Shown here piece by piece: positions 15,093 to 24,230 of a stretch of DNA of 64,000 bases (the stretch's first letter is position 1; each line of letters begins with the position of its first letter). Origin of the DNA: Micromonospora zingiberis (GTDB taxonomy: Bacteria; Actinomycetota; Actinomycetes; Mycobacteriales; Micromonosporaceae); NCBI RefSeq assembly GCF_004331455.1, contig NZ_SJJR01000012.1, positions 62,001-126,000 on the forward strand, written 5' to 3'. Position numbers and translations under genes: made by a program. The notes beneath the pieces are model-generated. The model was not told the origin of the DNA. It did not search any database and saw only the letters and a program-made list of their open reading frames with translations.

Positions 15093-16220
15093 CTACGGCT
15101 GCGGGCCGAACCAGTCCAGGCAGACCACCACCGCGTCGTCGGTGAGGTCACCGGCGACGAACGCCCGCAGGTCGCCCAGGAGGGAACGGACCGCGTCGAG
15201 CGGGCTCATCGGGGTGGTACGACGCAACATCCGATCCAGCGCGCTCTCCCCGTACCGGATGTTCTGCCCGGTCGCGTCGAGCACTCCGTCGCTGATCATG
15301 AAGAGTCGGTCGCCGGGCTGTAGTTGGATGTGCTGTTCGCGATAATGCGAACCGTCGAACATGCCGAGCGGGAACTGCGCCTCCAGCGGCTGCACACTGA
15401 CCTCGCCGGAGCGGAGCAGGACGAGTCGGGGCGAGCCCGCGTCGACGGCGGTCAGCAGTCCGCTGCGCAGGTCGACCTCGATCAGCAACGTGGCCAGGTA
15501 CTGCTCGCCCCGGTGCAGGGCGTAGATCGCCTGGTCGGCCAGCGCGGCCTGGTCGGCCAGCGAGATGCCGGCCCGTCGGGCGTTGCGCAGGGCGCAGGTG
15601 GCCAGGGTGGTGAGCATCGACGCGGCGACGCCCTCACCCATGCCGTTGATCGTGGCGGTCCACACCCGCTCACCGTCGTCGGACCAGTCGAAGCTGTCGC
15701 CGCGTACCGCGTACGCCGGCTCCAGTTGCCCGGCCAGGCTGAAGGACGGGCGGGTCCGGCTGCGTCCGGGCAGCTGCTCCCACTGCACCTCGGCGGCGAG
15801 CGTGAGGCGCTGGGTGCGCCGGGCGGTGCGGTAGACGTCGGTCCCGGGGTCGACCGCGGTCAACTCGTGCGCCAGCGCGGTGCCGATCTCGGCCAGGTCG
15901 GTCAGGAGGGCCTCGTCGGCGACCGGGGAGACCCGGAGCACGCCCCGACGTTCGCCGCGCATGTTGACCGGGAGGTACGCCGTGCCGTCGGTGTACACCG
16001 GGCTCTGGTGGTCGAAGCAGCGCCACGCGGGATGCCCGGGTGTCGTCACCGCCTCGCCGCCGCTCAGCGGAAGCAAGGCCGCCAGCCGGTAGTCGACCTG
16101 GAGGAGTTCGACGTCCCGGATGCCGAATTCCTGGTCGAGCTGCCGCCCGATCCGACTCACCAGGAGATCCGCGGGGGCCGCGGTGAGCGCGGTGCGGGTT
16201 CGCTCGACCGGCTCACTCAT
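15093..16220 (-). CDS. SpoIIE-type PP2C serine phosphatase
   Basis: 375 residues from ATG 16220 (AAGGAG 6 bases upstream; ATG 16238 rejected). The N-terminal 1-150 region is GAF-like in pattern but not recognised with confidence. The C-terminal 165-370 is a SpoIIE/RsbU phosphatase domain: GDSFDWSDDGERVWTATINGMGEGVAAS, LLIEVDLRSGLLTAVDAGSPRLVLLRSG, and the metal-site Asp in MISDGVLDA. The classical GDWYD is GDSFDW. It likely dephosphorylates an anti-anti-sigma factor. Divergent from a MarR gene across 60 bp and convergent with the sugar transferase gene. Confidence 0.85.
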   Translation of the reverse strand: MSEPVERTRTALTAAPADLLVSRIGRQLDQEFGIRDVELLQVDYRLAALLPLSGGEAVTTPGHPAWRCFDHQSPVYTDGTAYLPVNMRGERRGVLRVSPVADEALLTDLAEIGTALAHELTAVDPGTDVYRTARRTQRLTLAAEVQWEQLPGRSRTRPSFSLAGQLEPAYAVRGDSFDWSDDGERVWTATINGMGEGVAASMLTTLATCALRNARRAGISLADQAALADQAIYALHRGEQYLATLLIEVDLRSGLLTAVDAGSPRLVLLRSGEVSVQPLEAQFPLGMFDGSHYREQHIQLQPGDRLFMISDGVLDATGQNIRYGESALDRMLRRTTPMSPLDAVRSLLGDLRAFVAGDLTDDAVVVCLDWFGPQP

Positions 16221-16280
16221 GAGTATCTCCTTGATCACAAGCCCATTGACCGACAGAATCGGAGTACGCTCGGGGCCACG

Positions 16281-16865
16281 ATGGCGGAACAGTATGGTCC
16301 AGCAGGACCCGAGATGAGTATGGCTGCCGAGCTGGATGTCGCGGCGGGCGCCCTGCTGACTGTGTGGGACGGTGCCCGCGAGCGGACAGCGAACCGGATC
16401 TCCACCGCCCAGCTGCGCGCCGTCATGCTCGTGGAACGGCAGGACGGGATCAATCTGCGGAGGCTGGCTGCCGGCCTGGACATGTTGCTCTCCTCGGCCA
16501 GCCGGCTCTGTGACCGGCTCGTCGCGGCCGGCATGCTGGAGCGCGAGCCCGGCCGGGCGGACCGGCGGGAGATCTCACTGCACCTGACCGCCGAGGCCCG
16601 CAGGCTCCTCACCGAGCTGCGCGAGGACCGCCGCCAGCATCTGGCCGCGATCCTCGCCGACATGACACCCGAGGGACGCGCGGCGCTGCTGCGTGGCTTG
16701 CAGGAGTTCGACGAGGCGGCCCGGGCGCGGGTCGTCCGGCCGGTGTCGCCGCTGGTGCCGCAGCCCAACGGGCCCGACGCCGAGCAGCTGCCGGAGATCC
16801 GCACCGTTGTCGACCCGCAGCTGAACTGGTCGGCGGGGGACGCCGCCGTGTTCCGGACGGCCTGA
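16281..16865 (+). CDS. MarR-family transcriptional regulator
   Basis: 194 residues from ATG 16281 (MAEQYGPAGPEMSMAAEL); ATG 16314 is possible. A winged helix-turn-helix lies around residues 45-115: QLRAVMLVERQDGINLRRLAAGLDMLLSSASRLCDRLVAAGMLEREPGRADRREISLHLT, with the DRR wing typical of MarR. The C-terminal 50 residues are an unstructured extension. It lies between two SpoIIE phosphatase genes and shares a 60-bp divergent promoter with the first. The effector is unknown. Confidence 0.85.
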   Translation: MAEQYGPAGPEMSMAAELDVAAGALLTVWDGARERTANRISTAQLRAVMLVERQDGINLRRLAAGLDMLLSSASRLCDRLVAAGMLEREPGRADRREISLHLTAEARRLLTELREDRRQHLAAILADMTPEGRAALLRGLQEFDEAARARVVRPVSPLVPQPNGPDAEQLPEIRTVVDPQLNWSAGDAAVFRTA

Positions 16866-16879
16866 CGCCGACGGCCGAC

Positions 16880-18592
16880 TCAGCCAACCCCGCGTGCGGC
16901 CACCGCCAACATCGCGACGTCGTCGTGCCGCTGCCCGCCACACCACTCGTCGAGCAGGCGGAGCACCCGGTCGACCAGCGCGGCCGGAGGCAGGCCGGCC
17001 CCCGAGGAGAGGGCCTGGTGCAGCCGCCGCTCACCGAACATCTCCGACCCGTGCGGCCCACCACGAGCATCGGTCACCCCGTCGGTGTGGGCGAGCAGCA
17101 CCGCGTCGGGCGCGAGCCGTAGATCGGCCGCGGTGAACCGGGCGTTCGGCAGCGCACCGACCGGCATCCCGCCGACCCGTACCGGCCGCACCGTGCCGTC
17201 GCCGTCGACCACGAGGGGCGCCGGATGTCCACCACCGGCGACCTGGATCCGCAGGCCGCCGTCGGGCTCCCGGCGCAGCGTACCGAGTAGCAGGGTGGTG
17301 AACTGGCTGCGCCGGGCGGCGTCCGGCATGTCGAGCAGGGCCCGGTCGAGTAGCCGCAGCAGCTCCAGCGGCCGCTGCTCGACCAGCCGCAGGGTCTGCA
17401 ACGACTGGCGTACCCGGCCGGTGAGCACGGCCGCGCCCACGCCCTTGCCGCAGACGTCGCCCAGCGCGAACAACGCGCCGCCGTCGGCCGGTAGGACGTC
17501 GTAGAAGTCGCCGCCGATCCGCAGCGTGTCCCCGGCGGCACGGTAGCCGCCGGCGATGTCCAGCCCGGCGATCCTGGGCAGCTCCGGCGGCAGCAGGCTG
17601 TGCTGTAGCACCCGGGCCAGGTGGGCCTGCTCGTCGTACAACTCGGCCATGGTGAGGGCGGCGCCTGCCCGGGCGGCGAACTCGCGGGCGAGGTCCACGT
17701 CGCGCGGGTCGAAGCCACCTCGTCGGGCGTGCCGCAGCAGCACCAGTGCTCCCGCCGTCCGTCCGGCGCCAGGCATCGGGCTGACCAGCAGCGTCGCGTC
17801 CGGGTCGAAGCCGGCCGGGACGATCGGGTCCAGCTCGTCGGCCGTGGTCGACCACGGCCGGGGCGCGCCGGCCTCGCCGTCGAGGGCCTCGTCGAGTCCG
17901 GGCACGGCCGCGGTGAGGGTCCAGTCGGCCTCCCCGACCACCGGGGCGGGTTGGTGCTCGGTGTGCCGGATCCAGTGCGGCCGTTCGGTGGGCACCGCCG
18001 GCAGGTGTACGACCAGGGCCAGGTCGGCCAGGTAGGGCACGGGCAGCGTGGCGGCGGCGCGCCGGGCCTGATCGCGGTGCAACGCCAACCCGAGCCGGCG
18101 GCCCGCGTCGGCCAGGAAGGCGGTACAGCGACGCTCGGCCAGCAGCGCCTCGGTGTGCGCGTGTTCGTCGGTGACGTCACGGACGTACCAGACGGACTGG
18201 CCACCGGCCAACGCACGCCGCACGCCGCGCAGCCGCCGGCAGCGGTGCTCGGCCTCGAAGCCGGCTGCCCCGGTGGCGGCTGCGGTCGCCAGCTCCGGTA
18301 CCGCGCAGGTGACCAGGTCGGTGCCGGGTACGAGGTCCGGCAGCAACCGCACGGCGGCCGCGTTGACCAGCACGACCAGCCCACTGCCGTCGGTGGTCAG
18401 TACCGCGTCGGTGAGCCCGTCGAGAAGCTCACCCGCCAGCTCGGCGCGCTCGGGTGCGCTCGGGCGGGGAGGCCCGGCGCGGCCGGTCCCCCCACTGCCG
18501 GCAGGGCCGGTGACCCGGCCCTCTCGGGTGCTGGTCACCGGCGGTCGCCGTGCGTCCTGAACTGTCGACCTGCGCACATTCCGGTGGTGCAC
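16880..18592 (-). CDS. PAS/GAF/SpoIIE phosphatase (RsbU-like)
   Basis: 570 residues from GTG 18592 next to GGAGGAG (spacing short; GTG 18580 is an alternative). Domains: an N-terminal low-complexity part, PAS (about 55-160, ending in WYVRDVTDEHAH), GAF (about 165-320), then SpoIIE/PP2C (about 335-565) with HSLLPPELP, GGDFYDVLP (metal-site D), GDVCGKGVGAA, AGGGHPAPLVV and LLAHTDGVTDARG. All catalytic Asp residues appear intact. A cytoplasmic sensor-phosphatase, expected to act on an STAS antagonist in a partner-switching pathway; no STAS gene is in the window. Convergent with the MarR gene. Confidence 0.9.
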   Translation of the reverse strand: MHHRNVRRSTVQDARRPPVTSTREGRVTGPAGSGGTGRAGPPRPSAPERAELAGELLDGLTDAVLTTDGSGLVVLVNAAAVRLLPDLVPGTDLVTCAVPELATAAATGAAGFEAEHRCRRLRGVRRALAGGQSVWYVRDVTDEHAHTEALLAERRCTAFLADAGRRLGLALHRDQARRAAATLPVPYLADLALVVHLPAVPTERPHWIRHTEHQPAPVVGEADWTLTAAVPGLDEALDGEAGAPRPWSTTADELDPIVPAGFDPDATLLVSPMPGAGRTAGALVLLRHARRGGFDPRDVDLAREFAARAGAALTMAELYDEQAHLARVLQHSLLPPELPRIAGLDIAGGYRAAGDTLRIGGDFYDVLPADGGALFALGDVCGKGVGAAVLTGRVRQSLQTLRLVEQRPLELLRLLDRALLDMPDAARRSQFTTLLLGTLRREPDGGLRIQVAGGGHPAPLVVDGDGTVRPVRVGGMPVGALPNARFTAADLRLAPDAVLLAHTDGVTDARGGPHGSEMFGERRLHQALSSGAGLPPAALVDRVLRLLDEWCGGQRHDDVAMLAVAARGVG

Positions 18593-18681
18593 TCCTCCGG
18601 GTCACGGTGGCGGTTGGTTGCCTCTGGGCAAGGGTACCGAGGTGCTCCAACGGCATGCCGGGGAGGAAGGCTGGCGGTGCC

Positions 18682-19941
18682 CTACAACCGGGCCAACCAG
18701 CCGGCGGGCCGGGCGATGATCCGGCGTACCACCGATCCGGCCGCGCCCACCGCGGCGGCCGTCGCCCCGAGGGTCGCCACCCGGACGGTCACCGGCGCCC
18801 AGGCGGCGGTCAGCACCCGGCGATCGATCTCGGCGAGCATCGGTGGCCGCAGCCAGGGAGCCAGCGGGGCGTAGCCACCGCCGAGCACCACGGTGTCGAG
18901 GTCGAGCAGGTTGACCACGCTGGCCACGGTCACCCCGAGCGCGGCACCGGCCTCGTGCAGGGCGTTGAGCACGGTCGCGTCGCCAGCCTCGGCGAGCTCG
19001 GCCAACCGGTTCGGCGCGGTGTCGGCCGGCAGGTCCGCCCCGGTCAGGCCGACCGCCGAGAGGATCGCCTCCTGGCCGGCGTACTGCTCCAGGCAGCCAC
19101 GACCGCCGCACCGGCAGGGCGGCCCGTCGGGGCGTACCGGGATGTGGCCGATCTCCCCGCTCCAGCCCCGGGTGCCCCGGTAGAGGGCGCCGTCGAGCAC
19201 GATGCCGGCACCGATGCCCACCTCGCCGGAGATGTGCAGGAAGCTGCCCGGACCGTCGCCCGCGTGCAACTCGCCCAGCGCGGCGAGGTTGGCCTCGTTG
19301 TCCACCACCAGCGGCGGTACGCCGTCGACCGTCTCGGTCAGCGGGGGATGCCCGGCCAGCAGTTCGGGCACCGGTACGTCGCGCCAGCCGAGGTTCGGTG
19401 CGAGGCGGACCCGCCCGGCTTCGTCGACCAGGCCGGGCACCCCCAGGGCGGCGCCGGCCAGGGTGAGGCCCTGCGCGTCGGCGGCGGCGCGGGCACCGGC
19501 GGCGAGCCGCACCAGCTGGCCGAGCGCATCGGCGGGGGAGACCGGCCGCAGGTCGGCGCGGTGTACCGAGTGGTGTCGGACCTCGCCAGCGAGATCGACG
19601 ACGCAGGCGGCCAGATAGTCGACGTTGATCTCCAGGCCGAGTCCGGCCGGACCGTCGCCGGCAAGCACCAGACCACGGGCCGGTCGACCGGCGCCGGCGC
19701 GCGGCTGCGGCTCCGCCTCGGTGACCAACCGACCGGCGACGAGGTCTTCCACCACCGCCGAAACCGTGGCCCGGGTGAGGCCGGTCTCGGCAGCCAGCGC
19801 GGCCCGTGACGGTGGGCGGGGCGCGGCGGCGATCCGGCCGAGCACGAGGGCGAGGTTCAACTCGCGGAGGCTGCCCTGCCGCACCGCGCCAGCGGGGGCT
19901 GCGCTTGGGTTCACCCCTTGACACTGCCACACCACGGTCAT
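18682..19941 (-). CDS. xylR: ROK-family repressor of the xylose operon
   Basis: Up to 419 residues. ATG 19941 would be nearly leaderless; GTG 19914 (giving VNPSAAPAGAVRQGSLRELN) is an equally good start. N-terminal winged HTH: RAALAAETGLTRATVSAVVEDLVAGRLV. The ROK domain follows with LGVPGLVDEAGRVRLAPNLGW, the zinc motif CRCGGRGCLEQYAG and ALGVTVASVVNLLDLDTVVLGGG. It faces xylA across 49 bp holding an inverted-repeat operator, so it is the likely xylose-responsive repressor of xylAB and itself. Confidence 0.9.
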   Translation of the reverse strand: MTVVWQCQGVNPSAAPAGAVRQGSLRELNLALVLGRIAAAPRPPSRAALAAETGLTRATVSAVVEDLVAGRLVTEAEPQPRAGAGRPARGLVLAGDGPAGLGLEINVDYLAACVVDLAGEVRHHSVHRADLRPVSPADALGQLVRLAAGARAAADAQGLTLAGAALGVPGLVDEAGRVRLAPNLGWRDVPVPELLAGHPPLTETVDGVPPLVVDNEANLAALGELHAGDGPGSFLHISGEVGIGAGIVLDGALYRGTRGWSGEIGHIPVRPDGPPCRCGGRGCLEQYAGQEAILSAVGLTGADLPADTAPNRLAELAEAGDATVLNALHEAGAALGVTVASVVNLLDLDTVVLGGGYAPLAPWLRPPMLAEIDRRVLTAAWAPVTVRVATLGATAAAVGAAGSVVRRIIARPAGWLARL

Positions 19942-19963
19942 TTAATTCAACCACTGAACAAAT
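19941..19963. promoter_or_regulatory. Inverted-repeat operator between xylR and xylA
   Basis: TTTAATTCA (19941-19949), 5-base spacer, TGAACAAAT (19955-19963): arms pair at 7 of 9 positions. The A+T-rich site stands out in the G+C-rich context, touches the xylR start and lies 28 bp before xylA. Its form agrees with actinobacterial XylR sites, which have TTCA/TGAA half-sites. Confidence 0.65.
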
Positions 19964-19990
19964 AGCGGACGACACCACCGGAGGTCTGCC

Positions 19991-21178
19991 ATGGCACCCC
20001 GTCCCACCCCCGCCGACAAGTTCTCCTTCGGTCTCTGGACGGTCGGCTGGCAGGGCCGAGACCCGTTCGGCCACGCCACCCGAGCCGCCATCGACCCGGT
20101 GGAGTCGGTGCACCGGCTCGCCGAACTGGGCGCGTACGGCGTGACGTTCCACGACGACGACCTGATCCCGTTCGGTTCGGACGTGACCACCCGCGACGCC
20201 CACATCGCCCGGTTCCGCAAGGCGCTCGACGAGACCGGCCTGGTGGTGCCGATGGTCACCACCGACCTCTTCCAGCAGCCCGTCTTCAAGGACGGCGGTT
20301 TCACCAGCAACGACCGGGACGTGCGGCGGTACGCGCTGCGCAAGGTGCTGCGCAACATCGACCTCGCCGCCGAGTTGGGCGCCCAGACCTTCGTCATGTG
20401 GGGCGGCCGGGAAGGCGCCGAATACGACGTCGCCAAGGACGTCCAGGCCGCGCTGGAGCGCTACCGCGAGGCGGTCGACCTGCTCTGCCAGTACGTCATC
20501 GACCGTGGCTACGACCTGCGCTTCGCCCTGGAGCCCAAGCCCAACGAGCCGCGTGGCGACATCCTGCTGCCCACCGTCGGGCACGCCCTGGCGTTCATCT
20601 CCACCCTCGCCCACCCGGAGCGCGTCGGGCTGAACCCGGAGGTCGGCCACGAGCAGATGGCCGGGCTCAACTTCGCCCACGGCATCGCCCAGGCGCTCTG
20701 GCAGGGCAAGCTGTTCCACATCGACCTCAACGGCCAGCGTGGCGTCAAGTACGACCAGGACCTGGTCTTCGGCCACGGTGACCTGCTCAACTCGTTCGCC
20801 CTGGTCGACCTGCTGGAGCACGGCGGTCCGGCCGGCGCGCCCGCCTACGACGGGCCCCGCCACTTCGACTACAAGCCGTCGCGCACCGAGGACATCGACG
20901 GGGTGTGGGTCTCGGCGGCCGCGAACATGCGCACCTATCTGCTGCTCAAGGAGCGGGCCGCGGCGTTCCGGGCCGACCCGGAGGTGGCCGAGGCGCTGGC
21001 CGCGAGCAAGGTCGCCGAACTCGGCGTGCCGACCGTGGGCGACGGCGAGGGCTACGCCGGGCTGCTCGCCGACACCACCGCGTTCGAGGAGTTCGACGTC
21101 GAGGCGGTCGCCGCCCGTGGGTTCGGATTCATCCGGCTCAACCAGCTCGCCGTCGAGCACGTGCTCGGCGCACGCTGA
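19991..21178 (+). CDS. xylA: Xylose isomerase
   Basis: 395 residues from ATG 19991 with GGAGG 7 bases upstream. Converts D-xylose to D-xylulose. Family features: KFSFGLWTVGWQGRDPFG, catalytic His region TFHDDDLIPFG, FVMWGGREGAEYD, metal-binding Glu/Asp in FALEPKPNEPRGD, NPEVGHEQMAGLNF and HIDLNGQRGVKYDQDL. Length matches actinobacterial class I xylose isomerases (about 385-395). First gene of xylAB; xylB starts 10 bases after the stop. Confidence 0.97.
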   Translation: MAPRPTPADKFSFGLWTVGWQGRDPFGHATRAAIDPVESVHRLAELGAYGVTFHDDDLIPFGSDVTTRDAHIARFRKALDETGLVVPMVTTDLFQQPVFKDGGFTSNDRDVRRYALRKVLRNIDLAAELGAQTFVMWGGREGAEYDVAKDVQAALERYREAVDLLCQYVIDRGYDLRFALEPKPNEPRGDILLPTVGHALAFISTLAHPERVGLNPEVGHEQMAGLNFAHGIAQALWQGKLFHIDLNGQRGVKYDQDLVFGHGDLLNSFALVDLLEHGGPAGAPAYDGPRHFDYKPSRTEDIDGVWVSAAANMRTYLLLKERAAAFRADPEVAEALAASKVAELGVPTVGDGEGYAGLLADTTAFEEFDVEAVAARGFGFIRLNQLAVEHVLGAR

Positions 21179-21188
21179 GGCGGACGGC

Positions 21189-22607
21189 ATGCCGCTCGTC
21201 GCGGGGGTGGACTCCTCCACCCAGTCCTGCAAGGTGGTCGTTCGGGATGCGGAGACCGGCGCCCTGGTCCGCCAGGGGCGGGCGCCGCACCCCGACGGCA
21301 CCGAGGTCGACCCGTCGGCCTGGTGGGCCGCCCTGGAAACGGCGATCGAGGCCGCCGGTGGGCTGGCCGACGTCGCCGCGGTCTCCGTCGCCGGCCAGCA
21401 GCACGGCATGGTCTGCCTGGACGAGGCGGGACAGGTGATCCGGCCGGCCCTGCTGTGGAACGACACCCGCTCGGCCGACGCCGCCGCCGAACTGGTGGCC
21501 GAGGCCGGCGGCGCGGGCTTCTGGGCCGAGGCGGTGGGCAGCGTACCGGTGGCCAGCTTCACCGTCACCAAGCTGCGCTGGCTGGCCCGGCACGAGCCGG
21601 CGAACGCCGACCGGGTGGCCGCGGTCTGCCTGCCGCACGACTGGCTGACCTGGCGGCTGGCCGGTGCGCCCGGACTGGACGCGCTGCGTACCGACCGCAG
21701 CGACGCCAGCGGCACCGGCTACTGGTCGCCGGCCACCGGCGAGTACCGCCCCGACCTGCTGGAACGGGCGCTCGGCCGGGCGGTACGGGTACCCACCGTG
21801 CTCGGTCCGGCCGAGGTCGCCGGTCACCTCGACCTGCCGGGCGGCGTCCCGGCGCTCCTCGGTCCCGGGGCCGGCGACAACGCCGCCGCCGGGTTCGGGG
21901 TCGGCGCGCGGCCGGGCGACGTGGTGGTCTCGATCGGCACGTCCGGCACCGTCTTCAGCGTCGCGGACACCCCGGCCGCCGACCCGAGCGGCATCGTCGC
22001 CGGCTTCGCCGACGTGACCGGCCGGTTCCTGCCACTGGTCTGCACGCTCAACGCGGCCCGGGTGCTCGACGCCGCCGCCGGGATGCTGGGGGTCGGGCTG
22101 GACGAGCTGGCCGACCTCGCGCTCTCCGCGCCGGCCGGCGCCGACGGTTTGGTCCTGGTGCCGTACCTGGAGGGCGAACGCACCCCGAACCGGCCGCTGG
22201 CCACCGGGGCGGTGCACGGGCTGACCCTGCGTACCTCGACCCCCGCGCACCTGGCCCGGGCGGCCGTGGAGGGCATGCTCTGCGCGCTCGCCGACGGTCT
22301 CGACGCGCTGGCTGCCCAGGGCGCGGAGGTCCGCCGGGTGATCCTGGTCGGCGGCGGGGCCCGCTCCGCCGCGGTACGCCGAATCGCCGCGCAGGTCTTC
22401 GGCTGCCCGGTCGTCGTCCCGCCACCCGGCGAGTACGTCGCCGACGGTGCCGCCCGCCAAGCCGCCTGGCTGGCGCTCGGCGAAGCGGAGCCGCCCTCCT
22501 GGACGCCGTCCGGCACCGAGGAGTACGCCGCCGAACCGGTCCCCACTATCCGGGAGCGCTACGCGCAGGCCCGCGAACGCCACCTGGACCGCCCCACCCA
22601 GGATTGA
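21189..22607 (+). CDS. xylB: Xylulokinase
   Basis: 472 residues from ATG 21189 (MPLVAGVDSSTQSCKVVV). FGGY-family kinase: N-terminal phosphate motif GVDSSTQSCK, VAGQQHGMV, catalytic Asp region LLWNDTRSAD, LPHDWLTWRL with RTDRSDASGTGYW, and the C-terminal ATPase segment SIGTSGTVF and LVGGGARSAAVRRI. It phosphorylates xylulose to xylulose 5-phosphate for the pentose phosphate pathway. It is 10 bases from xylA and followed by a hairpin terminator. Confidence 0.96.
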   Translation: MPLVAGVDSSTQSCKVVVRDAETGALVRQGRAPHPDGTEVDPSAWWAALETAIEAAGGLADVAAVSVAGQQHGMVCLDEAGQVIRPALLWNDTRSADAAAELVAEAGGAGFWAEAVGSVPVASFTVTKLRWLARHEPANADRVAAVCLPHDWLTWRLAGAPGLDALRTDRSDASGTGYWSPATGEYRPDLLERALGRAVRVPTVLGPAEVAGHLDLPGGVPALLGPGAGDNAAAGFGVGARPGDVVVSIGTSGTVFSVADTPAADPSGIVAGFADVTGRFLPLVCTLNAARVLDAAAGMLGVGLDELADLALSAPAGADGLVLVPYLEGERTPNRPLATGAVHGLTLRTSTPAHLARAAVEGMLCALADGLDALAAQGAEVRRVILVGGGARSAAVRRIAAQVFGCPVVVPPPGEYVADGAARQAAWLALGEAEPPSWTPSGTEEYAAEPVPTIRERYAQARERHLDRPTQD

Positions 22608-22617
22608 TCCACCGCCC

Positions 22618-22664
22618 GATCCCGTGATCGAGTGGTCCCCGCGGGACTGCTCCATCACGGGATC
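22618..22664. terminator. Hairpin after xylB
   Basis: GATCCCGTGAT (22618-22628) pairs perfectly with ATCACGGGATC (22654-22664). A second, inner inverted repeat (GGTCCC/GGGAC around 22634-22648) extends the stem. No T-tract. Ten bases after the xylB stop. Confidence 0.7.
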
Positions 22665-22775
22665 AGGCGGGCGTAGGGTCGGGTGCGCTGCCGGGTCGGG
22701 TGCGGCGCCGGTCGCGGGCGGGGGCGGGGGTGGCCCGGTGATTGGTCCGTGGTCCGGTCCTGGTTGGCTGCCGGC

Positions 22776-24200
22776 ATGAGCTTGACCGAGGGCGGGCCGA
22801 AGCGGGTGTGGGGTGGCAGCGCCGCGCACCGGCTCTACAGCGTCGTCGTTTTCGTGCTGCTCGCCTCGCTGGACAACGTGGCGATCGGCTTGGTACCGCC
22901 GCTGTACGGCGCGATCGCGGAGTCCTTCGCGGTGCCGCAGCGGCTGCTCGGTCTGGTCACCGCGGTCAGTTTCCTGGTCAGCGCGGTGGCGGCGGTCGGC
23001 TGGGCGTACGTCGGCGACCGCACCAACCGCAAACCGCTGCTCATGATCGGCACACTGATCTGGGCCGTCGGTACCGGCGGCAGTGGCCTGGCCGGGAACT
23101 ACCCGACCTTCCTGGCCGCGCAGCTGCTCGCCGCGGTCGGGCTGGGCGCGGTCGGCTCGGTCGGCTTCTCGGTGGTCACCGACCTGATCTCGCCCCGTCG
23201 GCGGGGTCTGGTGATGAGCTTCTGGGGGCTGTCCCAGGGCGCCGGCACACTCGCCGGCACGCTGGTCGGCGGACTGCTCGGGGCGGCCGACTGGCGCCGG
23301 CCGTTCCTGCTGCTCACCGCCGTCGGCCTGGTCGCCACGGCGGCGTACCTGCTCACGTACGACATCCGGCGGGGGCAGAGCGAACCGCAACTGGCCGACG
23401 CGCTCGCGACCGGTGCCGACTACGACTACCGGATCAGCCGGGCCGACCTGCCGCTCATCCTGGGGCGGCGGACCAACCGCTGGCTCATCCTGCAGGGGCT
23501 CACCGCGCAGGCGGCCTTCGGGTCACTGGTCTGGCTGCCGGTGCTGTTCGCCGAGCGGGCCCAGGACCAGGGCTACTCGATGCAGACGGCGATCGTGGTC
23601 GGTAGCGTCTTCGCCACCCTGTTCCAACTCGGCGGCGTGCTCTCGATCGTCGGCGGGCTGATCGGCGACGCGCTGCAACGGCGTACGCCCTCCGGCCGGG
23701 CCATGGTCGCCGCGGTCGGCGTGCTCGCCGCGCTGCCGTTCTACCTGGTGCTCTTCTTCGTGCCGATCCGCATCGACGTGCCCGACGGCGCCGGCACCGG
23801 CACGGTGGTGCGGGCCGTACTGGGCAGCGTCTTCACCGAACCGACCGTCGGGCTGAGCCTGCTCACCGCGTTGCTCGCGCTGGCGCTGACCTCGGCGAAC
23901 TCGCCGAACTGGTTCGCCCTGATCGCCGACACGAACCCGCCCGAGCACCGGGGCACCGTCTACAGCCTGGGCAACCTGGTCAACGGGGTGGGCCGGGCGG
24001 CCGGCAACGGGCTGGTCGGGGTGGCCTTCCACGCCCTGCGGGCGGCGTTCCCACCACCGCTGAACTTCGCGGTCGGGCTGGCCGCCTTCCAGCTCTTCTT
24101 CATTCCCACCGGCATCATGTACTGGCTGGCCGCCCGCACCTCACCCAAGGACATCGCCGACGTACGCGACCTCCTCCAGTCCCGCGCCGAGAAGCTGTAG
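22776..24200 (+). CDS. MFS transporter (spinster-like)
   Basis: 474 residues from ATG 22776; no strong Shine-Dalgarno. About 12 membrane helices. The loop 2-3 motif GDRTNRKPLLMIGTLIWAVG and LISPRRRGLVMSFWGLSQGAGTLAGTLVGG identify the major facilitator superfamily; LDNVAIGLVPPLYGAIAESF near the N-terminus resembles spinster/EmrB-like sugar or lipid exporters. Substrate unknown; it is near sugar genes but transcribed toward them and ends at the palindromic element at 24231. The stop codon lies in a 24-bp tandem duplication. Confidence 0.85.
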   Translation: MSLTEGGPKRVWGGSAAHRLYSVVVFVLLASLDNVAIGLVPPLYGAIAESFAVPQRLLGLVTAVSFLVSAVAAVGWAYVGDRTNRKPLLMIGTLIWAVGTGGSGLAGNYPTFLAAQLLAAVGLGAVGSVGFSVVTDLISPRRRGLVMSFWGLSQGAGTLAGTLVGGLLGAADWRRPFLLLTAVGLVATAAYLLTYDIRRGQSEPQLADALATGADYDYRISRADLPLILGRRTNRWLILQGLTAQAAFGSLVWLPVLFAERAQDQGYSMQTAIVVGSVFATLFQLGGVLSIVGGLIGDALQRRTPSGRAMVAAVGVLAALPFYLVLFFVPIRIDVPDGAGTGTVVRAVLGSVFTEPTVGLSLLTALLALALTSANSPNWFALIADTNPPEHRGTVYSLGNLVNGVGRAAGNGLVGVAFHALRAAFPPPLNFAVGLAAFQLFFIPTGIMYWLAARTSPKDIADVRDLLQSRAEKL

Positions 24201-24230
24201 GGATGTCGCGCCGAGAAGCTGTAGGGATGT
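24183..24230. repeat. Two perfect tandem copies of a 24-bp sequence
   Basis: CGCGCCGAGAAGCTGTAGGG plus four more bases occurs at 24183-24206 and again at 24207-24230 without change. The first copy contains the last codons and TAG stop of the MFS gene. The second abuts the palindromic element exactly. Confidence 0.95.
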
